This document shows, piece after piece, positions 34,448 to 44,600 of a DNA stretch of 64,000 nucleotides; position 1 is the first letter of the stretch, and each line of letters starts with the position of its first letter. This stretch comes from Miltoncostaea sp050250915 (GTDB lineage: Bacteria; Actinomycetota; Thermoleophilia; Miltoncostaeales; Miltoncostaeaceae): NCBI GenBank assembly GCA_050250915.1, contig JBFWNT010000015.1, forward strand, positions 1 to 64,000, written 5' to 3'. The position numbers were made by a program, and so were the translations under genes. The notes under the pieces were generated by a model, which saw nothing but the letters and a program-made list of their open reading frames with translations, made no database searches and was not told the DNA's origin.

Positions 34448-35668
34448 CTATCCCCCAGACACGCCGCACAGCACCAGCGCGACCGCGGCGACCACGGTGC
34501 CGAGGACCGCGGCGGGCCCCAGCACCAGCAGGTGCCGGCGGCCGCCCATGCGGGCATCCTGGCCGGTGCGCTCGATGGCCAGCAGCGTGGCCACCGATCC
34601 GTGGCGGGTGGCCACGGAGCCCACGGCCAGGCCGGTCAGGCTTGCCGTGGCGGTCAGGGGGTGGGCCGAGAGCAGCCCGGCGGCGGCGATGCCCGCGGGC
34701 AGGTTGTTCACGGTGCACGCCACCAGCGCGACGCCCAGCGCCAGGGCGATCGCCGAGGCGGCGGAGCCGGCCGTGACGGGCGGCATCCCCACGGCCGCGG
34801 CGGCGGCGCCCACCGCCACCGACAGGGCCGCCACCTGCACGCACACGCGGGCGGGCACGGCGACCCGGGGACGGGCCACGCGGAGCGGGCCCGCCGCCAT
34901 CGCCGTGACCAGCGCCACCGCCGTGAGCGACGCCCACGGCGGCAGGCCCGCCCAGGGCGACGCCATGCCCAGAACGGCCGCCGCGCCCAGGGCGCCCGCA
35001 GCGAGGCGCTCGCCCGTGTTCCACGGGCCGGCGACCGGTGCGCCCGTGGGGGCGAGGCGGCCCGTCAGCGCACGCCGCTCGGCCGCCGCCACCACGCCGG
35101 CGGCCACCACGGTCGCGAGGGCCGCCGGGCCGATGAGGGCGGCCGCGAAGGCCGCGGGGCCCAGGCCCAGCCGCTCCATCACGATCAGGTTGACCGGGTT
35201 GCCCTGGGGGACGGCGATCGAGAAGGCGTTGGCCACGACGATCGTCGCGGCCAGGAGGGGCCGCACCAGGCGGTCGCCCAGCGGGGCGAGCGCCAGGATC
35301 ACCGGTGCCATCAGCACCACCGCGCCGTCCAGCGAGACGGCGACGGTCAGCGCCGCGCAGCACACGCACACCAGCGCGAAGAGCGCCCACGGCGACCCGC
35401 CGGCCCGCCGGGCCAGGGTGCCCGCCAGCCGGCGGGACAGGCCGCTCGCCGCGGCCAGGTCGCTCAGCCAGATCGCGGCTGCCAGGAACGCCGCCAGGGG
35501 CGCGACCGCGGCCGCCGCGTCCCGCACCACCGACACGTCGGGGGCCAGCGCCAGGGCGGCCAGCGCCAGCGCGCAGGCCGCGATCGCCGGGACCCAGGCC
35601 CGTGGGCGCAGGGCCACGGCGGCGACGGCCGCCGCCGCGAGGGGTATCGTCAGGTGGGTAAGCATCAT
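34448..35668 (-). CDS. ArsB/NhaD-like ion permease
   Basis: A 406-residue membrane protein of the ion-transporter superfamily that includes ArsB, NhaD and SLC13 carriers. Roughly 11 helices are visible, with repeat-related re-entrant motifs ALTVAVSLDGAVVLMAPVI, ANAFSIAVPQGNPVNLIV and ACTVNNLPAGIAAAGLL. Arsenite export is possible, but tricarboxylate or sodium transport cannot be excluded and no arsR or arsC lies nearby. The start is ATG 35668 (or 35665); TTTACT (35678-35673) four bases upstream suggests a leaderless transcript. It is divergent from a MarR regulator. Confidence 0.75.
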   Translation of the reverse strand: MMLTHLTIPLAAAAVAAVALRPRAWVPAIAACALALAALALAPDVSVVRDAAAAVAPLAAFLAAAIWLSDLAAASGLSRRLAGTLARRAGGSPWALFALVCVCCAALTVAVSLDGAVVLMAPVILALAPLGDRLVRPLLAATIVVANAFSIAVPQGNPVNLIVMERLGLGPAAFAAALIGPAALATVVAAGVVAAAERRALTGRLAPTGAPVAGPWNTGERLAAGALGAAAVLGMASPWAGLPPWASLTAVALVTAMAAGPLRVARPRVAVPARVCVQVAALSVAVGAAAAAVGMPPVTAGSAASAIALALGVALVACTVNNLPAGIAAAGLLSAHPLTATASLTGLAVGSVATRHGSVATLLAIERTGQDARMGGRRHLLVLGPAAVLGTVVAAVALVLCGVSGG

Positions 35669-35674
35669 GAACAG

Positions 35675-35690
35675 TAAAGCTCGCTAAAGC
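35675..35690. promoter_or_regulatory. Probable MarR operator and divergent leaderless promoters
   Basis: In the 27 bases between the permease and MarR starts, TAAAGC occurs at 35675-35680 and 35685-35690, exactly 10 bases apart. These AT-rich boxes also look like the -10 elements of the two divergent genes. A MarR dimer bound here would block both. Confidence 0.5.
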
Positions 35691-35695
35691 ATTAG

Positions 35696-36199
35696 ATGCC
35701 CCCCCGGCGGTCATCCGGAACCCGCGTCGGCGCGCAGCTGAGCCGGCTCGCGCCCGCTCTGTCGCGCTGGATGGAGCGCACGCTGGCCTCGCACGACCCC
35801 CCGCTGACGGTGGTCCAGCTCCAGACCCTGCGGGCCATCGACGGCGGGCGCGGCATGGGCGCCGACATCGCCCGGGCCGCCGGGATCACGCAGGCGGCCG
35901 TGTCCCAGGTGGTGGGGGCGCTGGAGCGGGCGGGCCTGGTCGCGCGCGGCGAGCGCGACCCCCAGGACCGGCGTCGTCAGGCCCTGGCCCTGACCACGGA
36001 CGGCCGCGCGACGCTGGCGTCGGCCGAGACGCTGGTGGCCGGGCGGCTGGAGGCGCTGATCGGCGACCTGCCGGGGCCCGAGCTCGACGCGCTCGACCGC
36101 TCGCTGTCTCGGGTGGCGGACGCCGTCGCCGGGGTGCCGCCGCCGCGGCGGCCCGCCCCGCCACCGCCGCGCCCCCCGGGGCCGCCGGGTCGTCGGTAG
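35696..36199 (+). CDS. MarR family regulator
   Basis: A 167-residue winged-helix repressor. The MarR core is visible: LTVVQLQTLRAIDGG, recognition helix region ITQAAVSQVVGALERAGLVARGERDPQDRRRQALALTTDG with the wing DPQDRRR. The last 25 residues are a Pro/Arg-rich tail. It likely controls itself and the divergent ion permease in response to a small ligand. ATG 35696 is probably leaderless, five bases after the TAAAGC box. It is encoded 64 bases upstream of nhaA. Confidence 0.85.
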   Translation: MPPRRSSGTRVGAQLSRLAPALSRWMERTLASHDPPLTVVQLQTLRAIDGGRGMGADIARAAGITQAAVSQVVGALERAGLVARGERDPQDRRRQALALTTDGRATLASAETLVAGRLEALIGDLPGPELDALDRSLSRVADAVAGVPPPRRPAPPPPRPPGPPGRR

Positions 36200-36200
36200 A

Positions 36201-36262
36201 CTCCGTGCCGGTGTGCCGGGAAGGCTGGTCGGCGGTCGTTGGCGACCCCTTCTGGAGGCGCA
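36201..36262 (+). promoter_or_regulatory. Structured nhaA leader, possible Li+/Na+ riboswitch (nhaA-type)
   Basis: Between the MarR stop and nhaA the RNA can form a GCCGG-TGTG-CCGG element near 36207-36220, a CTGGTCGGC segment that can pair back to GCCGG, and a GGTCG-TTGG-CGACC hairpin (36234-36247), ending at the GGAGG ribosome site. Small structured leaders before nhaA-type antiporters are known as lithium-sensing riboswitches, and the purine run GCCGGGAAGG recalls them. I could not run a covariance model, so the class is a guess; the fold itself is seen. Confidence 0.45.
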
Positions 36263-36263
36263 T

Positions 36264-37592
36264 GTGACGGAGACGGGTGTGCGGGTGCCGTGGTCGCGTT
36301 CCGGGCGGCCGGTGCCGCGCCGGGTGCTCCGGCCGATCCGGCAGTTCACGCGGCTGGAGATCGCCGGCGGCGTGGTGCTGCTGGCGGCGTCCGTCATCGC
36401 GCTGATCTGGGCGAACGTCGCGACGGGGTCCTACGAGAGCTTCTGGTCGACCGACGTGACCATCACGATCGGCGACCGCTCGATCACCGAGAACCTGCTG
36501 CACGTGGTGAACGACGGGCTGATGACGATCTTCTTCCTCGTCATCGGCCTGGAGGTGAAGCGGGAGCTGGTGCTCGGCGAGCTGTCGACCCGCCAGGCGG
36601 CGCTGCTGCCGATGTTCGCGGCGCTCGGCGGGGTGATCGTGCCCGCGCTGATCTTCACGTCGATCACGGCGGGCGACGGCCTGGCCGAGGGGTGGGGGAT
36701 CCCGATCGCCACCGACGTGGCGTTCGCCCTTGCGGCCCTGGCGGCGCTGGGCCGGAGGGTGCCCTCGTCTCTGATGGCGTTCCTGCTGGGCGTGGCGGTG
36801 GTCGACGACATCATCGCCATCGTGGTGATCGCGTTCGTCTACACGGACGGGCTCTCCCTGGGGTGGCTCGCGGCGGCCGCCGTGGGGCTCGCGGCGATGT
36901 GGGGCGCCCGGGAGCTCGGGATCCGCCACATGGGCGTGTACCTCGTGCTCGGCGTGGGGGTGTGGTTCGCGGTGTTCGAGTCGGGCGTCCACGCCACCAT
37001 CGCGGGCGTCGCGATCGCGATGATCACGCCCGTGCGGCCGTTCCAGGCGCCGGCGGCGGTGAGCCGCGAGGCGGTGCTGACGGCGGAGCGCACCGACGAC
37101 CATCCGGCCGTGCCGGACGGCGACGCCCACCAGTGGCGGCGGCTCTCGGTGCTGTCGCGCGAGGCGGTGTCGCCCCTGACCCGCCTCGAGCACGCGCTGC
37201 ACCCGTGGTCGAGCTTCGTGGTGCTGCCGATCTTCGCCCTGGCCAACGCGGGGATCGTGCTGGACCGCGCCGCGTTCGAGGCGGCCGGCGAGACCCCGGT
37301 GGCAACGGCGGTGGCCGTCGCGCTGATCGTGGGCAAGTGCGTGGGGCTCACGGGCGGGACGTTCCTGGCGGTGCGCCTGGGCCTGAGCCGCCTGCCGGCC
37401 GGGGTGCGCTGGGCGCACGTCGTGGGCGTCGGCCTCCTCGCGGGGATCGGCTTCACGGTGTCCCTGTTCATCACCGAGCTGGCGTACGACGACCCGGACC
37501 TGGTGGACGCGGCGAAGCTCGGCGTGCTGGTCGGGTCGGTGGCGGCCGCGATCGCCGGGACCGTGTGGCTGCGCCTGGCGCGCCGCCGGTGA
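36264..37592 (+). CDS. nhaA: Na+/H+ antiporter NhaA
   Basis: A 442-residue NhaA antiporter that exports Na+ or Li+ in exchange for protons. Key features are FTRLEIAGGVVLLAASVIALIWANV at the start, EVKRELVLGELS, PIATDVAFALA, and GVAVVDDIIAIVVIA with the paired catalytic aspartates. The last helices and GLLAGIGFTVSLFI are typical. GTG 36264 was chosen because TGGAGG lies five bases upstream and the conserved N-terminus follows; the codon at 36213 would place the start inside the structured leader. The stop overlaps the GTG of the cupin gene (GTGA). Confidence 0.93.
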   Translation: MTETGVRVPWSRSGRPVPRRVLRPIRQFTRLEIAGGVVLLAASVIALIWANVATGSYESFWSTDVTITIGDRSITENLLHVVNDGLMTIFFLVIGLEVKRELVLGELSTRQAALLPMFAALGGVIVPALIFTSITAGDGLAEGWGIPIATDVAFALAALAALGRRVPSSLMAFLLGVAVVDDIIAIVVIAFVYTDGLSLGWLAAAAVGLAAMWGARELGIRHMGVYLVLGVGVWFAVFESGVHATIAGVAIAMITPVRPFQAPAAVSREAVLTAERTDDHPAVPDGDAHQWRRLSVLSREAVSPLTRLEHALHPWSSFVVLPIFALANAGIVLDRAAFEAAGETPVATAVAVALIVGKCVGLTGGTFLAVRLGLSRLPAGVRWAHVVGVGLLAGIGFTVSLFITELAYDDPDLVDAAKLGVLVGSVAAAIAGTVWLRLARRR

Positions 37593-38092
37593 CCGGCCCC
37601 GAGCAGCACCGCTTCGCCGACGCGGGGGCGATCCCGAACTCGCCGCTGCCGGTGCTCGTCTACCACGGCGTGGCCGGCGCCGGGACGCCGCGCGCCTGCA
37701 CCGACCTGTTCGCCGCGAACGGCTGGCTGGGGGCCTGGGTGGACGGGATCCACCCCTTCCACCACTTCCACTCCACGGCCCATGAGGTGCTCGGCATCGT
37801 CGCCGGTGCGGCGTCCGTGACCCTCGGCGGCCCCGACGGCCGCACGTTCGAGGTGGGCCGCGGCGACGTTCTGGTGCTCCCCGCGGGGACCGGCCACTTC
37901 AACGCGGGCCAGAGCCCCGACCTCGTGGTGGTCGGGGCCTACCCGGGCGGCATGTGGTGCGACCTGCGCCGCGGCGATCCCGCCGAGCGCGACGAGGTGC
38001 TGTCCAACATCGCCGCCGTCCCCCTCCCGGACACCGACCCGGTCCACGGCGCGGGCGGTCCCCTCATCGGGGCCTGGACGGTTCCGGCGTGA
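37589..38092 (+). CDS. Cupin domain protein, YjlB-like
   Basis: A 167-residue single-domain cupin. Metal ligands are visible in HHFHSTAHEVLGIVAGAASVTLGG (motif 1) and VLPAGTGHFNAG (motif 2). The length and VYHGV...FHHFHS context resemble YjlB-type cupins, whose substrates are unknown. GTG 37589 overlaps the stop of nhaA, indicating translational coupling. Confidence 0.8.
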   Translation: MTGPEQHRFADAGAIPNSPLPVLVYHGVAGAGTPRACTDLFAANGWLGAWVDGIHPFHHFHSTAHEVLGIVAGAASVTLGGPDGRTFEVGRGDVLVLPAGTGHFNAGQSPDLVVVGAYPGGMWCDLRRGDPAERDEVLSNIAAVPLPDTDPVHGAGGPLIGAWTVPA

Positions 38093-38114
38093 CGTTCCAC
38101 CGGCGTTTCCGGCG

Positions 38115-38144
38115 TTGACCGCACCCCGGGCGATCAGGGAGGCT
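38115..38144 (+). promoter_or_regulatory. Possible promoter of the giant-protein operon
   Basis: TTGACC (38115-38120) and GAGGCT (38139-38144) are 18 bases apart, between the cupin stop and GTG 38158. The -10 match is weak. Confidence 0.35.
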
Positions 38145-38157
38145 CGCCCGGATCCCC

Positions 38158-41100
38158 GTGGCCGGTGTTCCTGACTTCCTGATCGTCCGTGGGGACGACC
38201 TCCTCATCCTCGGGGTCGCCTGGACCGGCTTCGACGTGACCCCCGGCCCGGGGGGGCCGCACCTGGAATCGCCGCTCGGCGGCGCGCCGGCGGCCATCAC
38301 CCTGTTCCTGCCGCCGCAGACGGTGGCGGAGGCGAAGTACGACGCCGCGTCGCCCGCGGACACGTCGGTGCGGGAGGCGCGGATCGGCGGGGGCGGGCGC
38401 CTCACGATCCCGGTGCCGGGCGGGTCGCGGATCGCGCTGACGGCCGAGGCGCTGCTGGCCGCCGCCGCGATGCGTCCGCTGGCCACGGCGGGGGACGACG
38501 CCCCCGCCATCGAGGCGCCGTGGCACCTGGTGGTGGCGCCGGCGTCATCCGACGGCTCGGGGGTGCTGTCGCGCCACGCCTCTGCCCCGGTCACGTCGCC
38601 GGGCGGGGTGACCGGCCTGTGGGAGGCGCGGCTGGTCGCCGCCTCGGGGGGCGGACCGGACGACGCCGGGCTGATCCTGATCCCCGCCCCCGGGGACGCC
38701 GGCGACGACGGCCTGGACGTCTCGCCGCTCTCGATGGGCCAGCGGGACACGATCCGCGCGGCCGCCGAACCGGCCCGGCCCGACACGATGCCGCGCGCCC
38801 GGCGCCTGCACGTGAGCGCGCTGGGGGCGTCCCTGATCGCCCGGCAGCGCTCGCCGACGGCGGACTGGGACCACGAGATGGTCGTGGGCCGCGACCGGAG
38901 CGTGCGCGTCCTGGCGCGGGGCGTGCTCTACCCGTTCGGCCACCGCGCCGTGCTCGAGGAGAGCGCCGTGCGGACGATCCGCCCGCCGGACGCCGGGCAG
39001 GGGGTCGCCGGGCTCGACCGGACCCGCCGCCTCACGATCACCGAGCCGGTCCGCTCCCTCGCGGAGGGGCCGCGGGAGGTGCGGCGCGCGTTCCCGTTCG
39101 ACCACGTCGAGGTCCTCCAGACCGTCTTCACGGACCTCCAGACGGCCACGCTCGTCGCAGTCACCCGGGTCCCCGACCCCGACGACGACCTCACGTCGGA
39201 GAAGTCCGGGAAGGAGGAGGAGGTCCGGCTGCTGCGCGAGGCGTTCCAGCCCGGCTTCGACGAGGCGCCCCACTCGTTCGAGGCCTACCTGGCGGTGATC
39301 GAGAACCCGGACTTCCCCACCACGACCGGTGCGGCGCTCCTCACCGCGCGGAGCAACGAGGCGCTCGATCCGGCCGCGCTCCAGCGGATCCGGGACGACA
39401 AGCTGGCGGACAAGCGGCAGAAGAGCGACCTGATCACCGTCCTGGAGGGGCAGGAGGACACCGCCGAGCAGATCGACGCCCTGTGGCTCGAGATCCAGCA
39501 GCTCAACGCGGATCTGGCAGGCGATTACTCGGAGGCGCGGATCGCGCAGGTCGCGCGCGACGAGGCGTTCTGGGACGGCGAGCTCGCCCGCCTGCTGGGG
39601 GTCGCCCTGGCCGAGTTCCAGGCCCAGGACGAGCTCGACGAGTGGATCGCCCTGACGTCCCCCGGCGACGCCGAGCGCCTGCGGAACCTGCTGGCGGACA
39701 TCCAGGCGCTCGCCGACCGGATCCAGGCGATCCGCGACGCCGCCGCGGTGCCCTGGCCCACGTACCTCCTGCCGAGGGGGAGCGACGGCCGGGCGATCCG
39801 GTTCCCGCTGCGGTGCGCGGGGGCCGCGGGGGACGTCACGCTCTCGGTGCCGATGGTGTTCGTGGCCGACTGGCAGCGGGACGCCGGTGACCACTTCCCG
39901 GCGTTCCACTCGCTCACCGACGCCGCGGTCCTGACCCCGGTCCAGGCCGAATGGGCCGCCGAGACCGGCCAGGGCGTCCTGCCGCTGCCGGGGGCCCGCA
40001 TCGACATGGTCCGCGCGCCCGCCCCGGTGGTGCGCCCGGACGGGACGACGGTGCTGGCCGACGACGGGTCCCCTGTGATCGGGCCGAAGCCCGGCGACGT
40101 GCTGGAGATCCACCAGATCACCCTGGCCGCGGTGCCGGTCCCCGGGGGGTTCCTGCCGAGCCTGACCTCGTTCGAGGCGGAGCTCCCGGCCCTGCGCGGC
40201 GTGCTGCCCGAGCTGCCCACCCGCCGGCGGCTGGAGTTCGCCCGCGACTTCCTGACGGGGGCGGCGGTGCCCGAGATGCCGCTGCGGCTGGCGGAGCAGA
40301 TTGACATCGACTTCCGGAAGATGGCCGACCGCGCCGGCGGCCTGGTGTCGCCCAGGTTCCTCGCCGACGGCATCTCGCGGACGCTCGGCCCGGTCGCCGA
40401 GGCGGCGATCCCGCCGGGGCTCACCGCGGGCCTGCCCGACGTCGCGCAGTTCGACCCGAAGTCGGTGTTCACGGACGCGACGCTGCTCGGCTTCCCGCTC
40501 ACGGCGCTGATGAAGCTGCCCGACGACCTCGTCGCCGCCGCCGACCAGGTGCCCCGCCCGCCCGCCATCGTCCAGGCGCTCGAGAACGGCGTGCCCACCG
40601 GCATGACGATGGACTGGACGATGCCGCTGGCGGAGCACGGCCCGTTCGTGCCGACGGCGGCGTCGGTGCTGGCCCTGCACGTCGTCACGACGCTCGACGC
40701 GCGGGAGACGACCTGCCGGGTCAACGATTTCGAGCTCCGGCTCCCGCCCGGCGGGCCCGTCGACGGCCTGCTGACGCTGAAGTTCCGGGCGCTCACGTTC
40801 ACCCAGCGCGACGGCGGGGCGCCCGACCTCGAGATCACCGGGATGACGGTGGGCTTCGGCGGCGCCCTGAAGCTCCTGGAGAAGCTCCAGAAGGAGCTGG
40901 CCAAGGTCATCGACCTGCCGGGGAACGGCCCCCGGGTTCAGGTGCGGGAGACGGGGATCGCGGCGAGCTACGGCATCACCGCGCCCCCCGTGACCTGCGG
41001 CGCGTTCACCCTCACCAACGTCGGCATCCTCGCCGGGGTCGACGTGCCGTTCGACGGCGCACCGGTCACCGTGCGCCTCGCCTTCGCCACCCGTGAGGAC

Positions 41101-41610
41101 CCCTTCAAGGTCGGCGTCCTCACCTTCGGCGGGGGCGGCTACCTCGACATGACCCTCGGCGCCGAGGGCCTGATGCGGCTCGAGGCGTCGCTCGAGTTCG
41201 GTGCGTTCATCGAGGTGAACTTCGGGATCGCGAACGGCGAGGTTCACGCGCTCGGCGGGGTCCGGTTCACCAAGGGCGCCGACGGCGGGATCGACATCGA
41301 CGGCTTCGTGAAGATCGGCGGCAGCGTCGAGGTGCTCGGGCTGGTGTCCGTCGCGATCGAGTTGCTCGTGACGCTCGGTTACCGGGCGCCCAACCGGCTG
41401 GTCGGCCGCGCCACGCTCATCATCGAGATCGACGTGACCCTGTTCTCCGACCGCGTCGAGATCGACAGCGGCGAGTGGGTGCTGGCGGGCGACGAGGAGC
41501 CCGCCATCGGCGCGGGCGACGCGCCGGATGCGGGCCTGTTCATCGCCGACCGCGTCCACGACCCGCTGGCGGAGTGGCTGGCCTACCGCTCGGCGTTCGC
41601 CGCGGCGTGA
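38158..41610 (+). CDS. Giant protein of unknown function, 1150 residues
   Basis: I do not recognise this protein. It has no signal peptide or membrane helix. The first 330 residues look beta-rich (WTGFDVTPGPGGPHLESPLGG, RIALTAEALLAAAA). Residues 350-560 are helical and charged (KQKSDLITVLEGQEDTAEQ, LRNLLADIQALADRIQAIRDA), probably a coiled coil. The C-terminal 400 residues return to regular beta strands with glycine-rich turns (VGVLTFGGGGYLDMTLGAEG, GFVKIGGSVEVLGLVSVAI), suggesting a repetitive beta-barrel or beta-helical end. Its last bases overlap the start of the equally large next gene (GTGA). GC content and codon use match the neighbours. Confidence 0.7.
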   Translation: MAGVPDFLIVRGDDLLILGVAWTGFDVTPGPGGPHLESPLGGAPAAITLFLPPQTVAEAKYDAASPADTSVREARIGGGGRLTIPVPGGSRIALTAEALLAAAAMRPLATAGDDAPAIEAPWHLVVAPASSDGSGVLSRHASAPVTSPGGVTGLWEARLVAASGGGPDDAGLILIPAPGDAGDDGLDVSPLSMGQRDTIRAAAEPARPDTMPRARRLHVSALGASLIARQRSPTADWDHEMVVGRDRSVRVLARGVLYPFGHRAVLEESAVRTIRPPDAGQGVAGLDRTRRLTITEPVRSLAEGPREVRRAFPFDHVEVLQTVFTDLQTATLVAVTRVPDPDDDLTSEKSGKEEEVRLLREAFQPGFDEAPHSFEAYLAVIENPDFPTTTGAALLTARSNEALDPAALQRIRDDKLADKRQKSDLITVLEGQEDTAEQIDALWLEIQQLNADLAGDYSEARIAQVARDEAFWDGELARLLGVALAEFQAQDELDEWIALTSPGDAERLRNLLADIQALADRIQAIRDAAAVPWPTYLLPRGSDGRAIRFPLRCAGAAGDVTLSVPMVFVADWQRDAGDHFPAFHSLTDAAVLTPVQAEWAAETGQGVLPLPGARIDMVRAPAPVVRPDGTTVLADDGSPVIGPKPGDVLEIHQITLAAVPVPGGFLPSLTSFEAELPALRGVLPELPTRRRLEFARDFLTGAAVPEMPLRLAEQIDIDFRKMADRAGGLVSPRFLADGISRTLGPVAEAAIPPGLTAGLPDVAQFDPKSVFTDATLLGFPLTALMKLPDDLVAAADQVPRPPAIVQALENGVPTGMTMDWTMPLAEHGPFVPTAASVLALHVVTTLDARETTCRVNDFELRLPPGGPVDGLLTLKFRALTFTQRDGGAPDLEITGMTVGFGGALKLLEKLQKELAKVIDLPGNGPRVQVRETGIAASYGITAPPVTCGAFTLTNVGILAGVDVPFDGAPVTVRLAFATREDPFKVGVLTFGGGGYLDMTLGAEGLMRLEASLEFGAFIEVNFGIANGEVHALGGVRFTKGADGGIDIDGFVKIGGSVEVLGLVSVAIELLVTLGYRAPNRLVGRATLIIEIDVTLFSDRVEIDSGEWVLAGDEEPAIGAGDAPDAGLFIADRVHDPLAEWLAYRSAFAAA

Positions 41611-44600
41611 GCGACCTCCTGTGGATCACGGTCCCCGGCGGGACCGACGGGGAGGGGCGGTTCGTCCGGGTGCTCGTGGTGCCGCGCCTCGACGGTGGCA
41701 CCGTCGCCGCCTCCGGGATGGACGTCTGGCCGCCGCCCGGGCTGACGGGCGACGGGCTCGTGGCCGAGTGGCGCGACGCCGACGGCGGCGCGCCCACGGC
41801 CGAGCCCCTGCGGAACGAGGACCTGCGGTTCGTCGACCACGTCCCCGGGCTGTGGGCGCGGGCGGTCCGCACCGGCGCGGCCGTCGCCGGCACCGCGCCG
41901 CAGCCGTACGCGCCGTTCGAGGTGCAGCCCACATCGACCCTCGCCGGCGACATCGCGGCCACCTACGCCGACCCGGCCGCCGCGGCGTTCACCGCCGACC
42001 AGCCGGCGCTGCCGGACGGCTACGACGGCCTCGTGGCCGGCCGCCTGGAGCGGTGGCAGACGCCCCCGCCGCCCCCGCCGCCGCCGGACGCCCGGGGGGC
42101 CGACCCGCCGCCGCCCGGCTTCGACCGCATGATGTCCCTCCTGCGCGAGCACCCGGCGGTGCTCCGGGCGCTCGGACTGATCTTCGAGGTGCGGGTGACC
42201 CCGCCGGCAGGCCTGGCGGACGCCGGGCAGGTGCGGATCACGTGGCCCGGCGGTGCCCCGGAGTTGCCGGCGGTCGCGCCGTGGACCGTCTACGACGCCG
42301 GCTTCCGGCCGGCGTCCCCGTCGGGCCGCTTCAGCGCGGGGATGGTGACGCTGACCCCCGACCCCGCCGTGCCCGCCGGGCCGCGGACCGGCGGCTGGGC
42401 GGTGGCGACGATGGACGTGGAGGGTGGCGCGAAGCGCCTGCGCGAGGCGGCGCAGATCCTGGCCGGCGGCCGCGCGGTCGACGCCCGCGTGCCCGTCTCG
42501 CTGCCGGCGATGCGCACCGCCGGCCTCCAGCTGATGCGCGTGGGCCGCAAGCGCGACCTGGACGACGCGCGCGCCGCCGCCGCCGCGAACGCCGCCCGCG
42601 CCACCGGCGACCAGGTCCTGACCGCCGAGCAGCTGGTGCTGGGATACCGGATCGACGTCCGTCGCGGCGGCGGCGACTGGCGCTCGCTGCACGCGCGGAT
42701 CGCCGAGTACGACGTGGGCGGCGTCCGCCTCGGCACGGCGGCGCAGCCGCTGGCGCTGTCGGAGGAGGGACACGTCAAGGCCAATGCGGCGTCGCGACGG
42801 CCCGACGGCTCCATCGACGCCGACGAGACGGTCGCCCGCTGGGACGGCTGGAGCCTGTCCGTGCCGCGCCCCCGCTTCGACGGGACCACTCGCCGCGGCC
42901 GGCGGCGCGGCGCCGAGCTGCCGATCGACCTCGACTTCCGGTTCCACGTCGACCCGGGGTCGCTGCCCGCCCTGCGCTTCACCGCCGACTACGCGCTGCG
43001 CGCCCGCGTGGTGGACATGGCGGGGGGCGGTCTGGAGCGCCTCGACCCCGCGGCCGACCGCTGCGCGCTGGTGGTCGACTCCTACGGTCGCTACGAGCCG
43101 GTGCCGTCGCCGGACGTCCTGCTGCCGGCGGGCGTGGCGGCGGCCGACCTGGGTCCCGGCGAGGCCGCCGACCACCTCGTGATCCGCAGCGCGCCCGGCG
43201 TCTCCGTGGACGACTTCCCCGCCGCCAACCCCCGGCATCCTCTCAACGCCGGGCGCCGGCTCACGCGGCCCGTCGCCTCGCTGGACCTGGCCGAGCAGCA
43301 CGGCATGCTCGACGGGGTCGACGACCAGCAGGCCTTCGCGTGGGTCCAGCGGGCGCTCGCCGCCAGCGCCCTCGTCCTGGAGGGCGCGCCGCCGGCGGCC
43401 GACCAGCTGCCCGACCCGGCGGCCGGGGGGATCCAGGTGGTCCCGCTGCCCTCGCCCGCGTCGCCGCCGGCCGCGTTCGCGCGCCGCGACTGGCGGACGC
43501 GCTGGCCGGAGCCCGAGGATCCGAAGACGCTCGTGCTGCGCGACCGGGCGGCCGGCCAGCAGCCCCTCGCGTGGGAGGGGGAGACGCTGGTCGTGCGGCT
43601 CGCGCCGTCCGAGCAGCTCACGCTGGAGGTGTCGTCCACGCTCACCGAGGACATGTGGGACCACTTCGCGCTGCGCAACGAGGCGACCAAGCCGGCCGCC
43701 GTGCGGGGCCGCAACCCGCTGATCACGCCGTCGCGCCGGCTCACCCTGGTCCACGCGGTCCGGCGGCCCATGTGGGAGCCGCGCGACACGCTCCGCGTGG
43801 ACCCGCTGGTCCGCGAGCCGGGGCAGACGTTCGCGGTCCTCGATCCCGGCCCGCCGGAGGTGATGAACCTCCACGCCCGCAGCACGGCGCAGGTGGACCT
43901 GTCGGCGCGGTGGGAGGAGCAGCGCGACGAGCCGGCGCCCCGCGCCGTGGAGGCCGCGGTCCAGACCATCCTGGTCGACCCGGGCGACGCCGCCCTCCGG
44001 AAGCCGCTGCGCCAGGAGTTCCACGACACCCGCCACCGGCTCGTGACCTACACGCTCACGGCGGTCACCCGGTTCCGACGCCACTTCCTCCCCCTGCCCG
44101 AGAACGGCCCGGCGCCGCCCGGGCGGCCGCCGCCCCCGCCGCCGGACCCGGAGCCGTTCGTGGTGCGGCGGACGCTTCCGGCCGTGCACGTGCTGAACAC
44201 GGGGGTGCCCACGGCGCCCGTCGTGCCGTCGGTGCGGCCGGCGTTCGCGTGGCAGGAGGAGGTGACGGGCGAGCCGGGGGCCACCACCGTCCGGCGCGTC
44301 CGCGGCGGCCGGCTCCGCGTGGAGCTCGCGCGGCCCTGGTACGAGACCGGCGTGGGCGAGCGCCTCGGGGTGGTCCTGTGGGACCGGTCGGCCGCCGCGC
44401 CGCCGCCGGAGGTGCGGGGCCTGGTGAGCCAGGCGGGCCGCGACCCCGTGTGGGGCACGCCCGACCCGGAGCGGTGGCCGGCCACCGCCGCGTTCGCCGG
44501 CGCGACCGGCCCGGCCGTGGCGACCCGGCTGGCCGAGAACGCGGCCGCCGTGCAGGTCGTCCCCTACGAGGCGTGGCTGGAGGGCGACCGCTGGTACGCC

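Noticed and set aside
39160..39180. Similar site in the first giant protein gene
   Set aside because: GTCACCCGGGTCCC is coding (Val-Thr-Arg-Val) and breaks the palindrome.
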